NCBI RefSeq assembly: GCF_003002025.1
Contig: NZ_PVZB01000018.1
Coordinates: 1 to 64,000 of the forward strand
Reading direction: 5' to 3'
From: Paraburkholderia sp. BL25I1N1
GTDB lineage: Bacteria > Pseudomonadota > Gammaproteobacteria > Burkholderiales > Burkholderiaceae
Length of the DNA: 64,000 nucleotides
Below the pieces are notes generated by a model that searched no databases, was not told the origin of the DNA, and worked only from the letters and a program-made list of their open reading frames with translations. Made by a program: the position numbers and the translations under genes. Below, one piece after another: positions 53,523 through 61,522 of the stretch. Position 1 is the stretch's first letter. Every line of letters starts with the position of its first letter.

Positions 53523-54209
53523 CTACGACTGCACGTCGCCGAACTCGCCGCGTACGCCCGCTTCGACCAGCGCGGGCAACTCATCCATATGCTGCATGAT
53601 CCGCGTCATGCCCATCTTGCGCAGCGCGTCCGCGTAGCCATCGGGAATATGGCTCGCGCCGACGAAAGCGATCGTCTTCATGCCCGCCGCGCGCGCGGCA
53701 TTCAAACCCGCCACGCTGTCTTCCACCACCACACATCGCGACGGTTCCACGCCCAGCGTTTTCGCGGCGAACAGATACACATCGGGATAGGGCTTCGGCC
53801 GCGCCACCTGTTCCGCGCTGAAAATGCGTTCGCCGAAAATCTGCTGCAAACCCGCGCGCCGCACCGACGCATTCACGCGCGCCATCCGGCTGTTCGACAC
53901 GACGGCCGCCGGCAACGTGACGCGTTGCAAGGCGTCGCGCACGCCGTTGATCGGGCTCAGCGAAGCCGCGAGTTCGAGCTCGACATTGTGTTCGATGGTG
54001 TCGAAAAAATTCGCGGGCAGCGTGATATCGAATGACTTCTCGATGCCTTCGAGAAAGCGCGACGTTTGCTGACCGAAGGCCGTCTTGACGATGGGTTCGA
54101 AGTCGAGGCCGGGGAACGTGGCGGTCAGCGTTTCGAGCATCACGCGGTCAGCGATGATTTCGCTGTCGACGAGGACGCCGTCGCAGTCACAAATGAGGTG
54201 GTCGATCAT
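53523..54209 (-). CDS. HAD-superfamily phosphatase (subfamily IA)
   Basis: The 228-residue protein has the catalytic DCDGVLVDSE motif (Asp8, Asp10), VVSNSR as motif II, a lysine in ARPKPYPDVYLFAAK, and the VVVEDSVAGLNAARAAGM motif IV. It resembles YieH/YcjU-type phosphatases and beta-phosphoglucomutases. It lies downstream of glpF on the same strand, 177 bp away, so a role with glycerol phosphates is possible but unproven. Confidence 0.88.
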   Translation of the reverse strand: MIDHLICDCDGVLVDSEIIADRVMLETLTATFPGLDFEPIVKTAFGQQTSRFLEGIEKSFDITLPANFFDTIEHNVELELAASLSPINGVRDALQRVTLPAAVVSNSRMARVNASVRRAGLQQIFGERIFSAEQVARPKPYPDVYLFAAKTLGVEPSRCVVVEDSVAGLNAARAAGMKTIAFVGASHIPDGYADALRKMGMTRIMQHMDELPALVEAGVRGEFGDVQS

Positions 54210-54296
54210 GCCTGAAAACGGAAAGCGAAGCGCATGCGCAAGGCAATTGCGAGCGCATGCGCGGTAAGTGAAAGCGTCATGATACGTGCTTTGGCG

Positions 54297-54343
54297 GCGC
54301 CTGAGCGGCGCCGCTGCTTTCCGTGACTTCTTTGCTCAGGCGC
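54297..54343. repeat. 10-bp inverted repeat between glpF and the HAD gene
   Basis: GCGCCTGAGC (54297-54306) and GCTCAGGCGC (54334-54343) are perfect arms 27 bp apart. A third GCCTGAG follows at 54356. A separate CGGCGCC / GGCGCCG stem nests inside. No T run follows, so this may be an mRNA-stabilising or processing structure rather than a terminator. Confidence 0.45.
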
Positions 54344-54386
54344 ACCGTGACGTACGCCTGAGTGAGCCCTACCTACGCCGCGCGGA

Positions 54387-55100
54387 TCAATGCGCGTGCA
54401 GATACAGATACAGACACGCCGCCGCCGCGCCACCCAGCAACGGACCGCAAACCGGAATCCACGCATAGTGCCAGTCGCTGTCGCGCTTGCCTGGAATCGG
54501 CAGCAGCGCGTGCATCAAACGCGGCGACAGATCGCGAGCGGGACTCATCGCGTAGCCGGTCGGGCCGCCGAGCGAGATGCCGATGCCGAGAACCAGCAGA
54601 CCGACCGGCAGCGCGTCGAGCGCGCCGAGACCGACTTGCGGCGAAGCCAGATACAGCACGCCCAGGATCAGCACGAATGTGGCGATCATTTCGGTGAGCA
54701 GGTTGTGCGGCACGCTGCGAATCGCGGGCGAGGTGCAGAACACGCCGAGCTTCACGTCGGCGTCGGCTTCTTTGGCGAAGTGCTGACGATACGCCATCCA
54801 CACCAGCAGCGCGCCGGCCATGCCGCCGAGCATTTGCGCCGCGATATAGCCGGGCACTTTGGCCCAGGCGAATTTGCCGGCCAGCGCGAGGCTGATGGTT
54901 ACGACGGGATTCAGGTGCGCGCCGCTGAACGACGCAGTGACGTAGACGGCGATGAACACGGCCATCGCCCAGCCCATGACGATCACGATCAGGTCCGCGC
55001 CTTTGCCTTTGGTGCGCGCGAGCAGCACGTTGGCGACGGCGCCGTCGCCGAGCAGCACCACGAGTGCTGTGCCGATGAATTCAGCAATGTAAGGAGACAT
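54387..55100 (-). CDS. glpF: Glycerol facilitator (aquaporin family)
   Basis: GlpF lets glycerol diffuse across the inner membrane. The 237-residue protein has six membrane helices and two half-helices. The NPA motifs are altered: the first is NPV (residues 64-66, GAHLNPVVT), the second is SPA (186-188, GYAMSPARD). The arginine of the selectivity filter (Arg189) is kept. glpK lies 94 bp upstream, so glpD-glpK-glpF form the usual order on the minus strand. Confidence 0.92.
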   Translation of the reverse strand: MSPYIAEFIGTALVVLLGDGAVANVLLARTKGKGADLIVIVMGWAMAVFIAVYVTASFSGAHLNPVVTISLALAGKFAWAKVPGYIAAQMLGGMAGALLVWMAYRQHFAKEADADVKLGVFCTSPAIRSVPHNLLTEMIATFVLILGVLYLASPQVGLGALDALPVGLLVLGIGISLGGPTGYAMSPARDLSPRLMHALLPIPGKRDSDWHYAWIPVCGPLLGGAAAACLYLYLHAH

Positions 55101-55194
55101 CGTTGGGTATCCGAAATATAGTTATGAGGGAAGCCGCGGGATAAGCGGCTGCCTTATAGTCGATATCGTTGAAGGAAGGTGTTGGAAGATGCGC

Positions 55195-56694
55195 TCAGGG
55201 CGTATCGGCCCAGGCCTTCGCGGCGCGAATCGCGCGCTGCCAGCCGTCGAGACATTGCTTGACCTCGGCGTGCGGCAGGGCGGGCGTAAAGCGGCGATCG
55301 AGCTTCCACTGGCTTTGCAGTTCGTCGACGTCTTTCCAGTAACCCACCGCAAGTCCGGCGAGATATGCCGCGCCCAATGCGGTGGTTTCCGCCACCTTCG
55401 GGCGCACCGCGTCGACGCCGAGAATGTCCGCCTGGAACTGCATCAGCAGATTGTTCGCGCAGGCGCCGCCGTCCACCCGCAATTCGCCGATGCGAATGCC
55501 GGAGTCGGCTTCCATCGCCTTCAGCACGTCGAGCGATTGATAGGCGATCGAATCGAGCGCGGCGCGTGCGATATGCGCCGAGGACGTGCCACGCGTCACG
55601 CCGAACAGCGTGCCGCGAGCACGCGCGTTCCAATGCGGCGCGCCGAGGCCGGCGAAGGCGGGCACCAGATACACGCCGTCGGAGTGGGACACGCTGCGCG
55701 CCAGCGTTTCGATTTCAGCGGCGTTCTTGATGATGCCGAGGCCGTCGCGCAGCCATTGCACCACGGCGCCGCCAATGAAGATGCTGCCTTCGAGCGCGTA
55801 ATTGATCTGATCGCCGATCTGCCACGCAATCGTGGTGACGAGATTGTTCTTCGATTCGATCGGCTTGTCGCCGGTGTTCATCACGAGGAAGCAGCCTGTG
55901 CCGTAGGTGTTCTTCACCATGCCCGACTCCGTGCACATCTGGCCGAAGAGGGCGGCGTGCTGATCGCCGGCGATGCCCGCGAGCGGAATCTTCGAGGCGA
56001 ACACGGTGGTCTTGGTCGGCCCGTACACTTCCGACGAAGGCCGCACCTCCGGCAGCATGCTGCGCGGAATATCGAGCGCTTCGAGCAGTTCGTCGTCCCA
56101 CTTCAGCGAATGGATGTTGAAGAGCATCGTGCGCGACGCGTTGGTGACGTCGGTGACGTGCAGGCCGCCTTTGGTGAAATTCCACACGAGCCAACTGTCG
56201 ACGGTGCCGAATGCGAGGCGGCCCTGTTTGGCCTTTTCGCGCGCGCCTTCGACGTTGTCGAGTATCCAGCGGATCTTGGTCGCCGAGAAGTACGAGTCGA
56301 TCGGCAGGCCGGTTTTGGCGCGGACTTTTTCTTCGAGCCCTTGCTCTTTGAGTTGGTCGCAGAAGTCGGCGGTGCGGCGGTCTTGCCAGACGATCGCGTT
56401 ATAGATCGGATGGCCGGTTTCGCGATCCCACACAATGGTGGTCTCGCGCTGATTGGTAATGCCGATCGCGGCGATCGAAGTGCCGTTCATGCCGGCACGC
56501 GTCACGGCTTCGGCGGCGACGCCCGCCTGGGTCGACCAGATTTCCTGCGGGTCGTGTTCGACCCAGCCCGGACGCGGATAGATCTGCTGGAATTCCTTTT
56601 GCGCGATCGACACGATATTGCCGAGCCGGTCGAACAGCATCGCGCGCGAGCTGGTGGTGCCTTGGTCAAGCGCGAGGATGTACTGGTCCTGCAT
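55195..56694 (-). CDS. glpK: Glycerol kinase
   Basis: GlpK makes glycerol-3-phosphate from ATP and glycerol. The 499-residue FGGY kinase has the phosphate motif ALDQGTTSSRAMLFD, the glycerol contacts near GVTNQRETT-like ITNQRETTIVWD, and GGAVVQWLRD and the VDGGACANN adenosine motif. It lies 176 bp downstream of glpD. Confidence 0.97.
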   Translation of the reverse strand: MQDQYILALDQGTTSSRAMLFDRLGNIVSIAQKEFQQIYPRPGWVEHDPQEIWSTQAGVAAEAVTRAGMNGTSIAAIGITNQRETTIVWDRETGHPIYNAIVWQDRRTADFCDQLKEQGLEEKVRAKTGLPIDSYFSATKIRWILDNVEGAREKAKQGRLAFGTVDSWLVWNFTKGGLHVTDVTNASRTMLFNIHSLKWDDELLEALDIPRSMLPEVRPSSEVYGPTKTTVFASKIPLAGIAGDQHAALFGQMCTESGMVKNTYGTGCFLVMNTGDKPIESKNNLVTTIAWQIGDQINYALEGSIFIGGAVVQWLRDGLGIIKNAAEIETLARSVSHSDGVYLVPAFAGLGAPHWNARARGTLFGVTRGTSSAHIARAALDSIAYQSLDVLKAMEADSGIRIGELRVDGGACANNLLMQFQADILGVDAVRPKVAETTALGAAYLAGLAVGYWKDVDELQSQWKLDRRFTPALPHAEVKQCLDGWQRAIRAAKAWADTP

Positions 56695-56870
56695 TGTCTC
56701 TTCTCCATGCGTTTTATGAATCGCCGGACGGATAGCCGGCGACGGGAACGGCTTCTAGTTTTGCGCGGGCAGCAACACGTGCGATGATGCGGCCCCGCGT
56801 GGTCCAGCCGAGGGGTGAATCGATGCGGTTGTTTTTTACTGCGGCGAGCGCGCCGCGTGGCGATGTCTGA

Positions 56871-58400
56871 CTATGCGCTCTGTCGCTCGGGCTCGCGAGC
56901 GAACCACGCATCGATATCGCGTGTGATCGAATCGAGCGTGCCGGGTTCGACGTGCAAGCCGAGTTTCGAGCGGCGCCACAGCACGTCCTGCGCACTGCGC
57001 GCCCATTCGGTGTCGCGCAGATACGTCAGTTCCGCTTCGTAAAGGCCCGGCGCGAAGGTGCGGCCGAGATCGGCCACGGAACGCGCATTGCCGACCACAT
57101 GCTTGACGCGCGTGCCGTAAGCGCGGGCGAGGCGATGCGCCAGATCGGCCGGCAGCCATGCATGCTGCTGCCTGAATTCGTTCAGAAAGCGCTCGAAGTT
57201 GGCGTTTGGAATGTCGCCGCCGGGCAAAGGTGCGCCAGCCGTCCACGAAGCCGCCCCGTGGCGCAGCGCTTGCGCGAGTTTGTCGACGGCTTCTTCCGCC
57301 AGTTTGCGGAAGGTGGTGATCTTGCCGCCGAACACCGACAGCAGCGGCGCCTCACCGGCGGGAGCGTCCAGTTCGAGCGAGTAGTCGCGCGTGACCGCGG
57401 ACGGGTTGTCCGCGCCTTCTTCCTCGAGCAGCGGACGTACGCCCGAATATGTCCAGCGCACGTCGGCCGGCGAAATCTTCTGCTTGAAGTAGCGGTTGAT
57501 CGAGTCGCACAGGTACTGCGTTTCGTCGGCGTTGATCGCCACTTGCGACGGGTCGCCGCGATATTCGAGGTCCGTCGTGCCGATCAGCGTGTAGTCGTGT
57601 TCGTACGGAATCGCGAAGATGATGCGCTTGTCCGGATTCTGGAAGATGTACGCGTGATCGTGATCGAACAGGCGCCGCGTGACGATGTGGCTGCCCTTCA
57701 CGAGCCGCACGCTGTGCGACGCGGCGCGGCCGAGCGCGCCTTGCAGCAGTTCGCCGACCCACGGACCCGCGGCGTTCGCAATCGAGGCGGCGCGCACGTC
57801 CAGAATCGTGCCGTCCGCGCGTTTGAGTTGTGCACGCCATTCGCCGCCCGCGCGCACGGCGCTCAGCAGCTTCGTGCGCGTGAGAATTTTTGCGCCGTGC
57901 TCCTGCGCATCCAGTGCGTTCAGCACGACGAGGCGCGCGTCGTTGACCCAGCCGTCCGAGTACACAAAGCCGCGCTTGATCGAATCGACCAGCGGCGCGC
58001 CCGCCGGATGATTGCGCATCACGATGCCACGCGAGCCTGGCAGGAGTTCGCGTTTGGCCAGATGGTCGTACAGGAAGAGGCCGGCGCGGATCAGCCAGGC
58101 CGGGCGCAGATCGGGCATGTGCGGCATCACGAAGCGCAGCGGCCACATGATGTGCGGCGCGGCGCGCAGCAGTGTCTCGCGCTCCTGCAGCGCTTTGCGC
58201 ACCAGGCCGAACTCGCGATATTCCAGATAGCGTAGGCCGCCGTGAATCAACTTCGTGCTGGCCGACGACGTATGCGCCGCCAGATCGTCCTGTTCGCAGA
58301 GCAGCACCGACAGGCCGCGACCCGCCGCATCGCGCGCGATGCCTGCACCGTTGATCCCGCCGCCCACGACGAGCAAATCGTATCTTGAGCCTTGCGTCAC
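56871..58400 (-). CDS. glpD: Glycerol-3-phosphate dehydrogenase, FAD-dependent
   Basis: GlpD oxidises glycerol-3-phosphate to DHAP and feeds electrons to the quinone pool at the membrane. It has the FAD motif YDLLVVGGGINGAGIARDAAGRGL, the STKLIHGGLRYLEY active-site stretch and a C-terminal helical domain. Translation from the GTG at 58400 gives 509 residues and aligns with the family start; a TTG at 58430 would add ten residues with no visible ribosome-binding site. AGGGGA lies about 10 bp before the GTG. It heads the glpDKF cluster. Confidence 0.93.
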   Translation of the reverse strand: MTQGSRYDLLVVGGGINGAGIARDAAGRGLSVLLCEQDDLAAHTSSASTKLIHGGLRYLEYREFGLVRKALQERETLLRAAPHIMWPLRFVMPHMPDLRPAWLIRAGLFLYDHLAKRELLPGSRGIVMRNHPAGAPLVDSIKRGFVYSDGWVNDARLVVLNALDAQEHGAKILTRTKLLSAVRAGGEWRAQLKRADGTILDVRAASIANAAGPWVGELLQGALGRAASHSVRLVKGSHIVTRRLFDHDHAYIFQNPDKRIIFAIPYEHDYTLIGTTDLEYRGDPSQVAINADETQYLCDSINRYFKQKISPADVRWTYSGVRPLLEEEGADNPSAVTRDYSLELDAPAGEAPLLSVFGGKITTFRKLAEEAVDKLAQALRHGAASWTAGAPLPGGDIPNANFERFLNEFRQQHAWLPADLAHRLARAYGTRVKHVVGNARSVADLGRTFAPGLYEAELTYLRDTEWARSAQDVLWRRSKLGLHVEPGTLDSITRDIDAWFAREPERQSA

Positions 58401-58460
58401 CTGCTGTGTCCCCTGCGTCGTATCCGCCAAAACTGTTTGGAAAACCTATCGAACCGATAG

Positions 58461-58496
58461 TGTTCGTTTTCGAACTCTAATGAACATATTCGAAAA
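58461..58496. promoter_or_regulatory. Candidate GlpR operator region upstream of glpD
   Basis: Repeated TTCG/CGAA half-sites occur: TGTTCGTTTTCGAAC, then TGAACATATTCGAA. They resemble the TGTTCG half-site of known GlpR (DeoR-type) operators. They lie 60-100 bp upstream of the chosen glpD start, in an AT-rich island. Confidence 0.5.
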
Positions 58497-58603
58497 AGTA
58501 AAGTTCGGTTTGTTTAGGCGCCTCTCTAACGGTTGTCCCGGGTAGTGGCGCAACGCGCGGCCACGGACGATACTCTCGGCAGCAGCCATTTCGAGGTGAA
58601 TTC

Positions 58604-58978
58604 ATGCGTGGACTTTTGATGATCGGCGCCGCTACGCTTCTCGCGGGGTGCGTCAGCTCGCCGAGCCTGAGCGGAACGAGGGGCGCGCCGTCGTTTGCGT
58701 CGCTGCAGCAGATGTGCAGTCCCCAAACGGTCGACTACGGCAACGACGCGCAAGGCGTCTATGCGGCGATGTTCGACGCGTACGTGGCGAACCGCAGCGG
58801 CAAGCTGTCGAAAGAAGATTTCTGCGCGTTTCAGACGTCGATCGCGCAGCATTACACGAGCCAGGGCGCGAGCACCGATCCGCAGGTGCGTAACCAGTGG
58901 GTGACGTTCTTCACCGAACAGCGGGCCAAGGCGTTGAGCTGGCGCGCGACCGTCGATCCGACGTTGCGCAACGGTTAA
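58604..58978 (+). CDS. Small predicted lipoprotein, function unknown
   Basis: The 124-residue protein has a signal peptide with lipobox LLAGC (Cys16). The mature part contains a short stretch GNDAQGVYAAMFDAYVANRSGKLSKEDFCAFQ and two further cysteines. I do not recognise a domain. It is a single gene divergent from glpD and convergent with a TetR-type regulator; no functional link to glycerol is evident. Confidence 0.75.
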   Translation: MRGLLMIGAATLLAGCVSSPSLSGTRGAPSFASLQQMCSPQTVDYGNDAQGVYAAMFDAYVANRSGKLSKEDFCAFQTSIAQHYTSQGASTDPQVRNQWVTFFTEQRAKALSWRATVDPTLRNG

Positions 58979-59052
58979 GCCCAAGCGCGAGCGCCGCGGT
59001 TCGGCTCGCTTGTCGCCATTCGTGAACCGGTCTGTTTCGCGCGCAGTGAGCG

Positions 59053-59682
59053 CTAGGCGCGTTGCGGCTGTGCGCCGCGCCACAGCATGCGGCGAATTTG
59101 CGCGAACACGGCTTCGCGAGTCGGCGCATTGCCGGCGCCGGCAGGTTGCTGCACCTGAGGCAACGGTAACTGATTAGCCAGCGTCAGCATGGTGAAGCCG
59201 TGCAGACTCGCCCAGTACGCGTAACCGATCAGTTGCGGATCGCCTTCCAGAATGCCCGCGGCGACGAGCTGCTCGAAGTGCTCGCCGAGCGTGCGCCACG
59301 CGCGCTGCGAGGCGGCGGCAAGTTCCGGATGGACGCTGGCGTTCTGAGCCAGATCGAACATCAGCCGATAGGCGTGCGGTTCGTCGAGCGCGAACGCCAC
59401 GTAGGCTTCGCTCACCGCCGAGTGATCCATCTCCGGGGCAGTCTTCGCGGCCGCTTCGAGGCGCGCCGCGAAGCGGTTGAATGCCGCGGCGCGCACCATC
59501 GCGAGAATCTCCTCCTTGTCGCGGAAGTAGCGGTAGGGCGTCATGGCGCTGCAACCGAGTTCTCTCGCCAGTTCGCGCATTGTCACGCCCGCCGCGCCAC
59601 GCGTCGCGAACGCATTCTCGGCCACGCGCCGCATGGCCTCGCGGAATTGCTGGATGTCGTCGGGGGAGAGCGTTTTGGGCAT
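59053..59682 (-). CDS. TetR-family regulator
   Basis: The 209-residue protein has an N-terminal TetR HTH (AFATRGAAGVTMRELARELGCSAMTPYRYFRDKEEIL) and a C-terminal ligand domain with an ending of the WHG type (YAYWASLHGFTMLTLAN). No operator or target gene is evident: its neighbours are a lipoprotein and a short unknown gene. Confidence 0.88.
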   Translation of the reverse strand: MPKTLSPDDIQQFREAMRRVAENAFATRGAAGVTMRELARELGCSAMTPYRYFRDKEEILAMVRAAAFNRFAARLEAAAKTAPEMDHSAVSEAYVAFALDEPHAYRLMFDLAQNASVHPELAAASQRAWRTLGEHFEQLVAAGILEGDPQLIGYAYWASLHGFTMLTLANQLPLPQVQQPAGAGNAPTREAVFAQIRRMLWRGAQPQRA

Positions 59683-59890
59683 GCGCGAGGGCAGAAAGTC
59701 CGTCGCGTCAATTTACTGTGTAAATGATTTGGGCACAACAAAACGGACGCCGGGCGGCATCCTACGTTTTACGCGAAGAGAAAGATTTCAAGCAGCAAGG
59801 GCGCGTGCGATGAAAGCGCGGCGCGTGCGCCGTCACGGCGGCGGACGTCAACCGCTCGTCCGCCCGCAAGACGCAATGAAACCCGCAAAA

Positions 59891-60088
59891 CTAGGAAAGA
59901 CGCTTGATGGCTCGCAATGCGCTATCGCCGATTTCAGTCACGCGCCATTGTTCGTTGCCCGACGCGAGCCGTTCGAGTTGCACCAACTGGCGTTCCAGAA
60001 GGGCGTCGAGTTCTTCTCGCTCCATATCGACCTGGTTCGGAGCATCCTTGACGAGCAACAACGTGGCGAATTCATGCGGACTTAGCAT
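59891..60088 (-). CDS. Small hypothetical protein (65 aa)
   Basis: The start at 60088 is supported by GGAGAG 5 bp upstream, and an upstream in-frame extension is rejected. The sequence MLSPHEFATLLLVKDAPNQ and VTEIGDSALRAIKRLS suggests a small alpha-helical, possibly winged-helix-like protein. I recognise no named family. It stands between a TetR-type gene and glpR on the same strand. Confidence 0.7.
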   Translation of the reverse strand: MLSPHEFATLLLVKDAPNQVDMEREELDALLERQLVQLERLASGNEQWRVTEIGDSALRAIKRLS

Positions 60089-60393
60089 CGTTCTCTCCAT
60101 GTCAAGCAAACGCGGACGGCCTTGCCGGCGACTGGCTTTTGCCAGTGAAGTCCGCAAAGAATCAGGCGGGAGGTACGGCTCTAACGAAAGTTTGATGCAA
60201 CGGCGCTACGCAGAATGCGGAAAAGTACGCCGGGAACTGGAGTGTAGTCATCCGCACGTTAAACACCAAATCCGCCCCAGTAAATTTTCCCTTTGACAAC
60301 TGGGTGCATGGGAGGCGGTTAGGAGCGGCGGCCAGATCCTTGATTTCACTCGAAGTTTCGCGTGCACTGCAACATGGCGAAAAACGCCTGGCG
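60089..60393. other. Intergenic region between glpR and the 65-aa gene
   Basis: This 305-bp stretch holds the presumed promoter of the small gene. A CCCAGT/ACTGGG pair flanks TTTGACA at 60279-60304, but no -10 partner fits. No gene or convincing terminator is visible. Confidence 0.45.
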
Positions 60394-61173
60394 TCAGCCG
60401 GCGATATACACCTGGCAGTTGGCGGCCACGAGCGTCTCGGTCATCTCGGCGGGTGGTGCGATGTCCGTGAACAACGCGTCGATCTGATCGAGATGGCCTT
60501 GGCGAACCAGAGCGGGGCGGCCGAATTTGGAGTTGTCGGCGGCGAGAAAAACGGTGCGTGCATGCTGGATGATCGCTTCGGCGACGCGCACTTCGCGCGT
60601 GTCGAAATCGCGCAGTGTGCCATCTGTTTCGATGCTCGACGTGCCGATGATCGCGAAGTCCACCTTGAACTGCCGGATGAAATCGATCGCCAGTTCGCCG
60701 ACGATCCCCTTGTCCCACGGCCGCACGATGCCGCCCGTCACCAGCACCTCGCAGTCCGGATAGCCGCTCATCATGCTGGCGACGTTCAGGTTGTTGGTGA
60801 TCACCCGCAGGCCGCGGTGGCGATTGAGCGCACGCGCCACTTCTTCGGTGGTGGTGCCGAGGTTGATGAAGAGCGACGCCTGATCGGGAATGTGAGTGGC
60901 CACTAACGCCGCGATGCGCCGTTTCTCGTCGTGAAACATGCGCTGACGCGCCGTATAGGAGACGTTTTCGGAGCTGGTTGGCAGACTCGCGCCGCCGTGA
61001 TAACGGCGCAGCAGGTTCATGTCGGCGAGCCAATTGACGTCGCGGCGGATCGTCTGCGGTGTCACGTCGAAGTGGGCCGCGAGGTCGTCCACGGTCACGA
61101 AGCCGTCGCGTTGCACCCACTCCAGCAGTTCCTGTTGCCGGGCATTGAGAGTCAGGCGGGGGTCTCGGGTCAT
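60394..61173 (-). CDS. glpR: GlpR, DeoR-family repressor of the glycerol regulon
   Basis: The 259-residue protein has an N-terminal DeoR HTH (GFVTVDDLAAHFDVTPQTIRRDVNWLAD) and a sugar-phosphate-binding C-terminal domain (LFINLGTTTEEVARAL, LVTGGIVRPWDKGIVG, IIGTSSIETDGTL). The start at 61173 (MTRDPRLTLNARQQ) is the family start; a longer in-frame ORF reaching 61368 is not homologous. It should repress glpDKF until glycerol-3-phosphate rises. In many relatives glpR lies next to glpD; here three small genes separate them. Confidence 0.93.
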   Translation of the reverse strand: MTRDPRLTLNARQQELLEWVQRDGFVTVDDLAAHFDVTPQTIRRDVNWLADMNLLRRYHGGASLPTSSENVSYTARQRMFHDEKRRIAALVATHIPDQASLFINLGTTTEEVARALNRHRGLRVITNNLNVASMMSGYPDCEVLVTGGIVRPWDKGIVGELAIDFIRQFKVDFAIIGTSSIETDGTLRDFDTREVRVAEAIIQHARTVFLAADNSKFGRPALVRQGHLDQIDALFTDIAPPAEMTETLVAANCQVYIAG

Positions 61174-61522
61174 GTGTCTCGGTTCGTGGGTTTTTTGTCG
61201 GCGCTGCCCGCCGCCGGCGCGCCAGGCTGGCCGGTAAGCGGGTGATGCGTGAACGGGGTGAGCGTATTGTAAGACCATCGCGCACCTTGTCTGCCAACTC
61301 GTGCGACATGCATAAGAGACGAGACGACCGCGCGCCGATCTATTCAGGCCATTTACGCATTTATTCATTTGATAAATGAATTTGTTTTTTGGGCCGGATC
61401 ACGATGCAATCCGGGGTTCCTCGGTTGATTCGCGCTTCACCTCGCCTCACCCCGCGTTCGATCCGTTTCCAATGGCTTCCGGCGTTTCCACATGCCGGGC
61501 CGTGCTTTCGAGAGTGTTCGAC
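61174..61522. other. Divergent intergenic region between glpR and the Ggt-family gene
   Basis: This 349-bp stretch must hold both promoters. An AT-rich perfect 8-bp palindrome, ATTCATTT-GAT-AAATGAAT, is at 61363-61381 and is a candidate operator for either gene. I found no GlpR-like site and no RNA gene. Confidence 0.5.

Noticed and set aside
60248..61309. 353-codon minus-strand frame overlapping glpR in another frame
   Set aside because: glpR (60394-61173) has all its motifs in the other frame; this one is Arg/Pro-rich and domainless.
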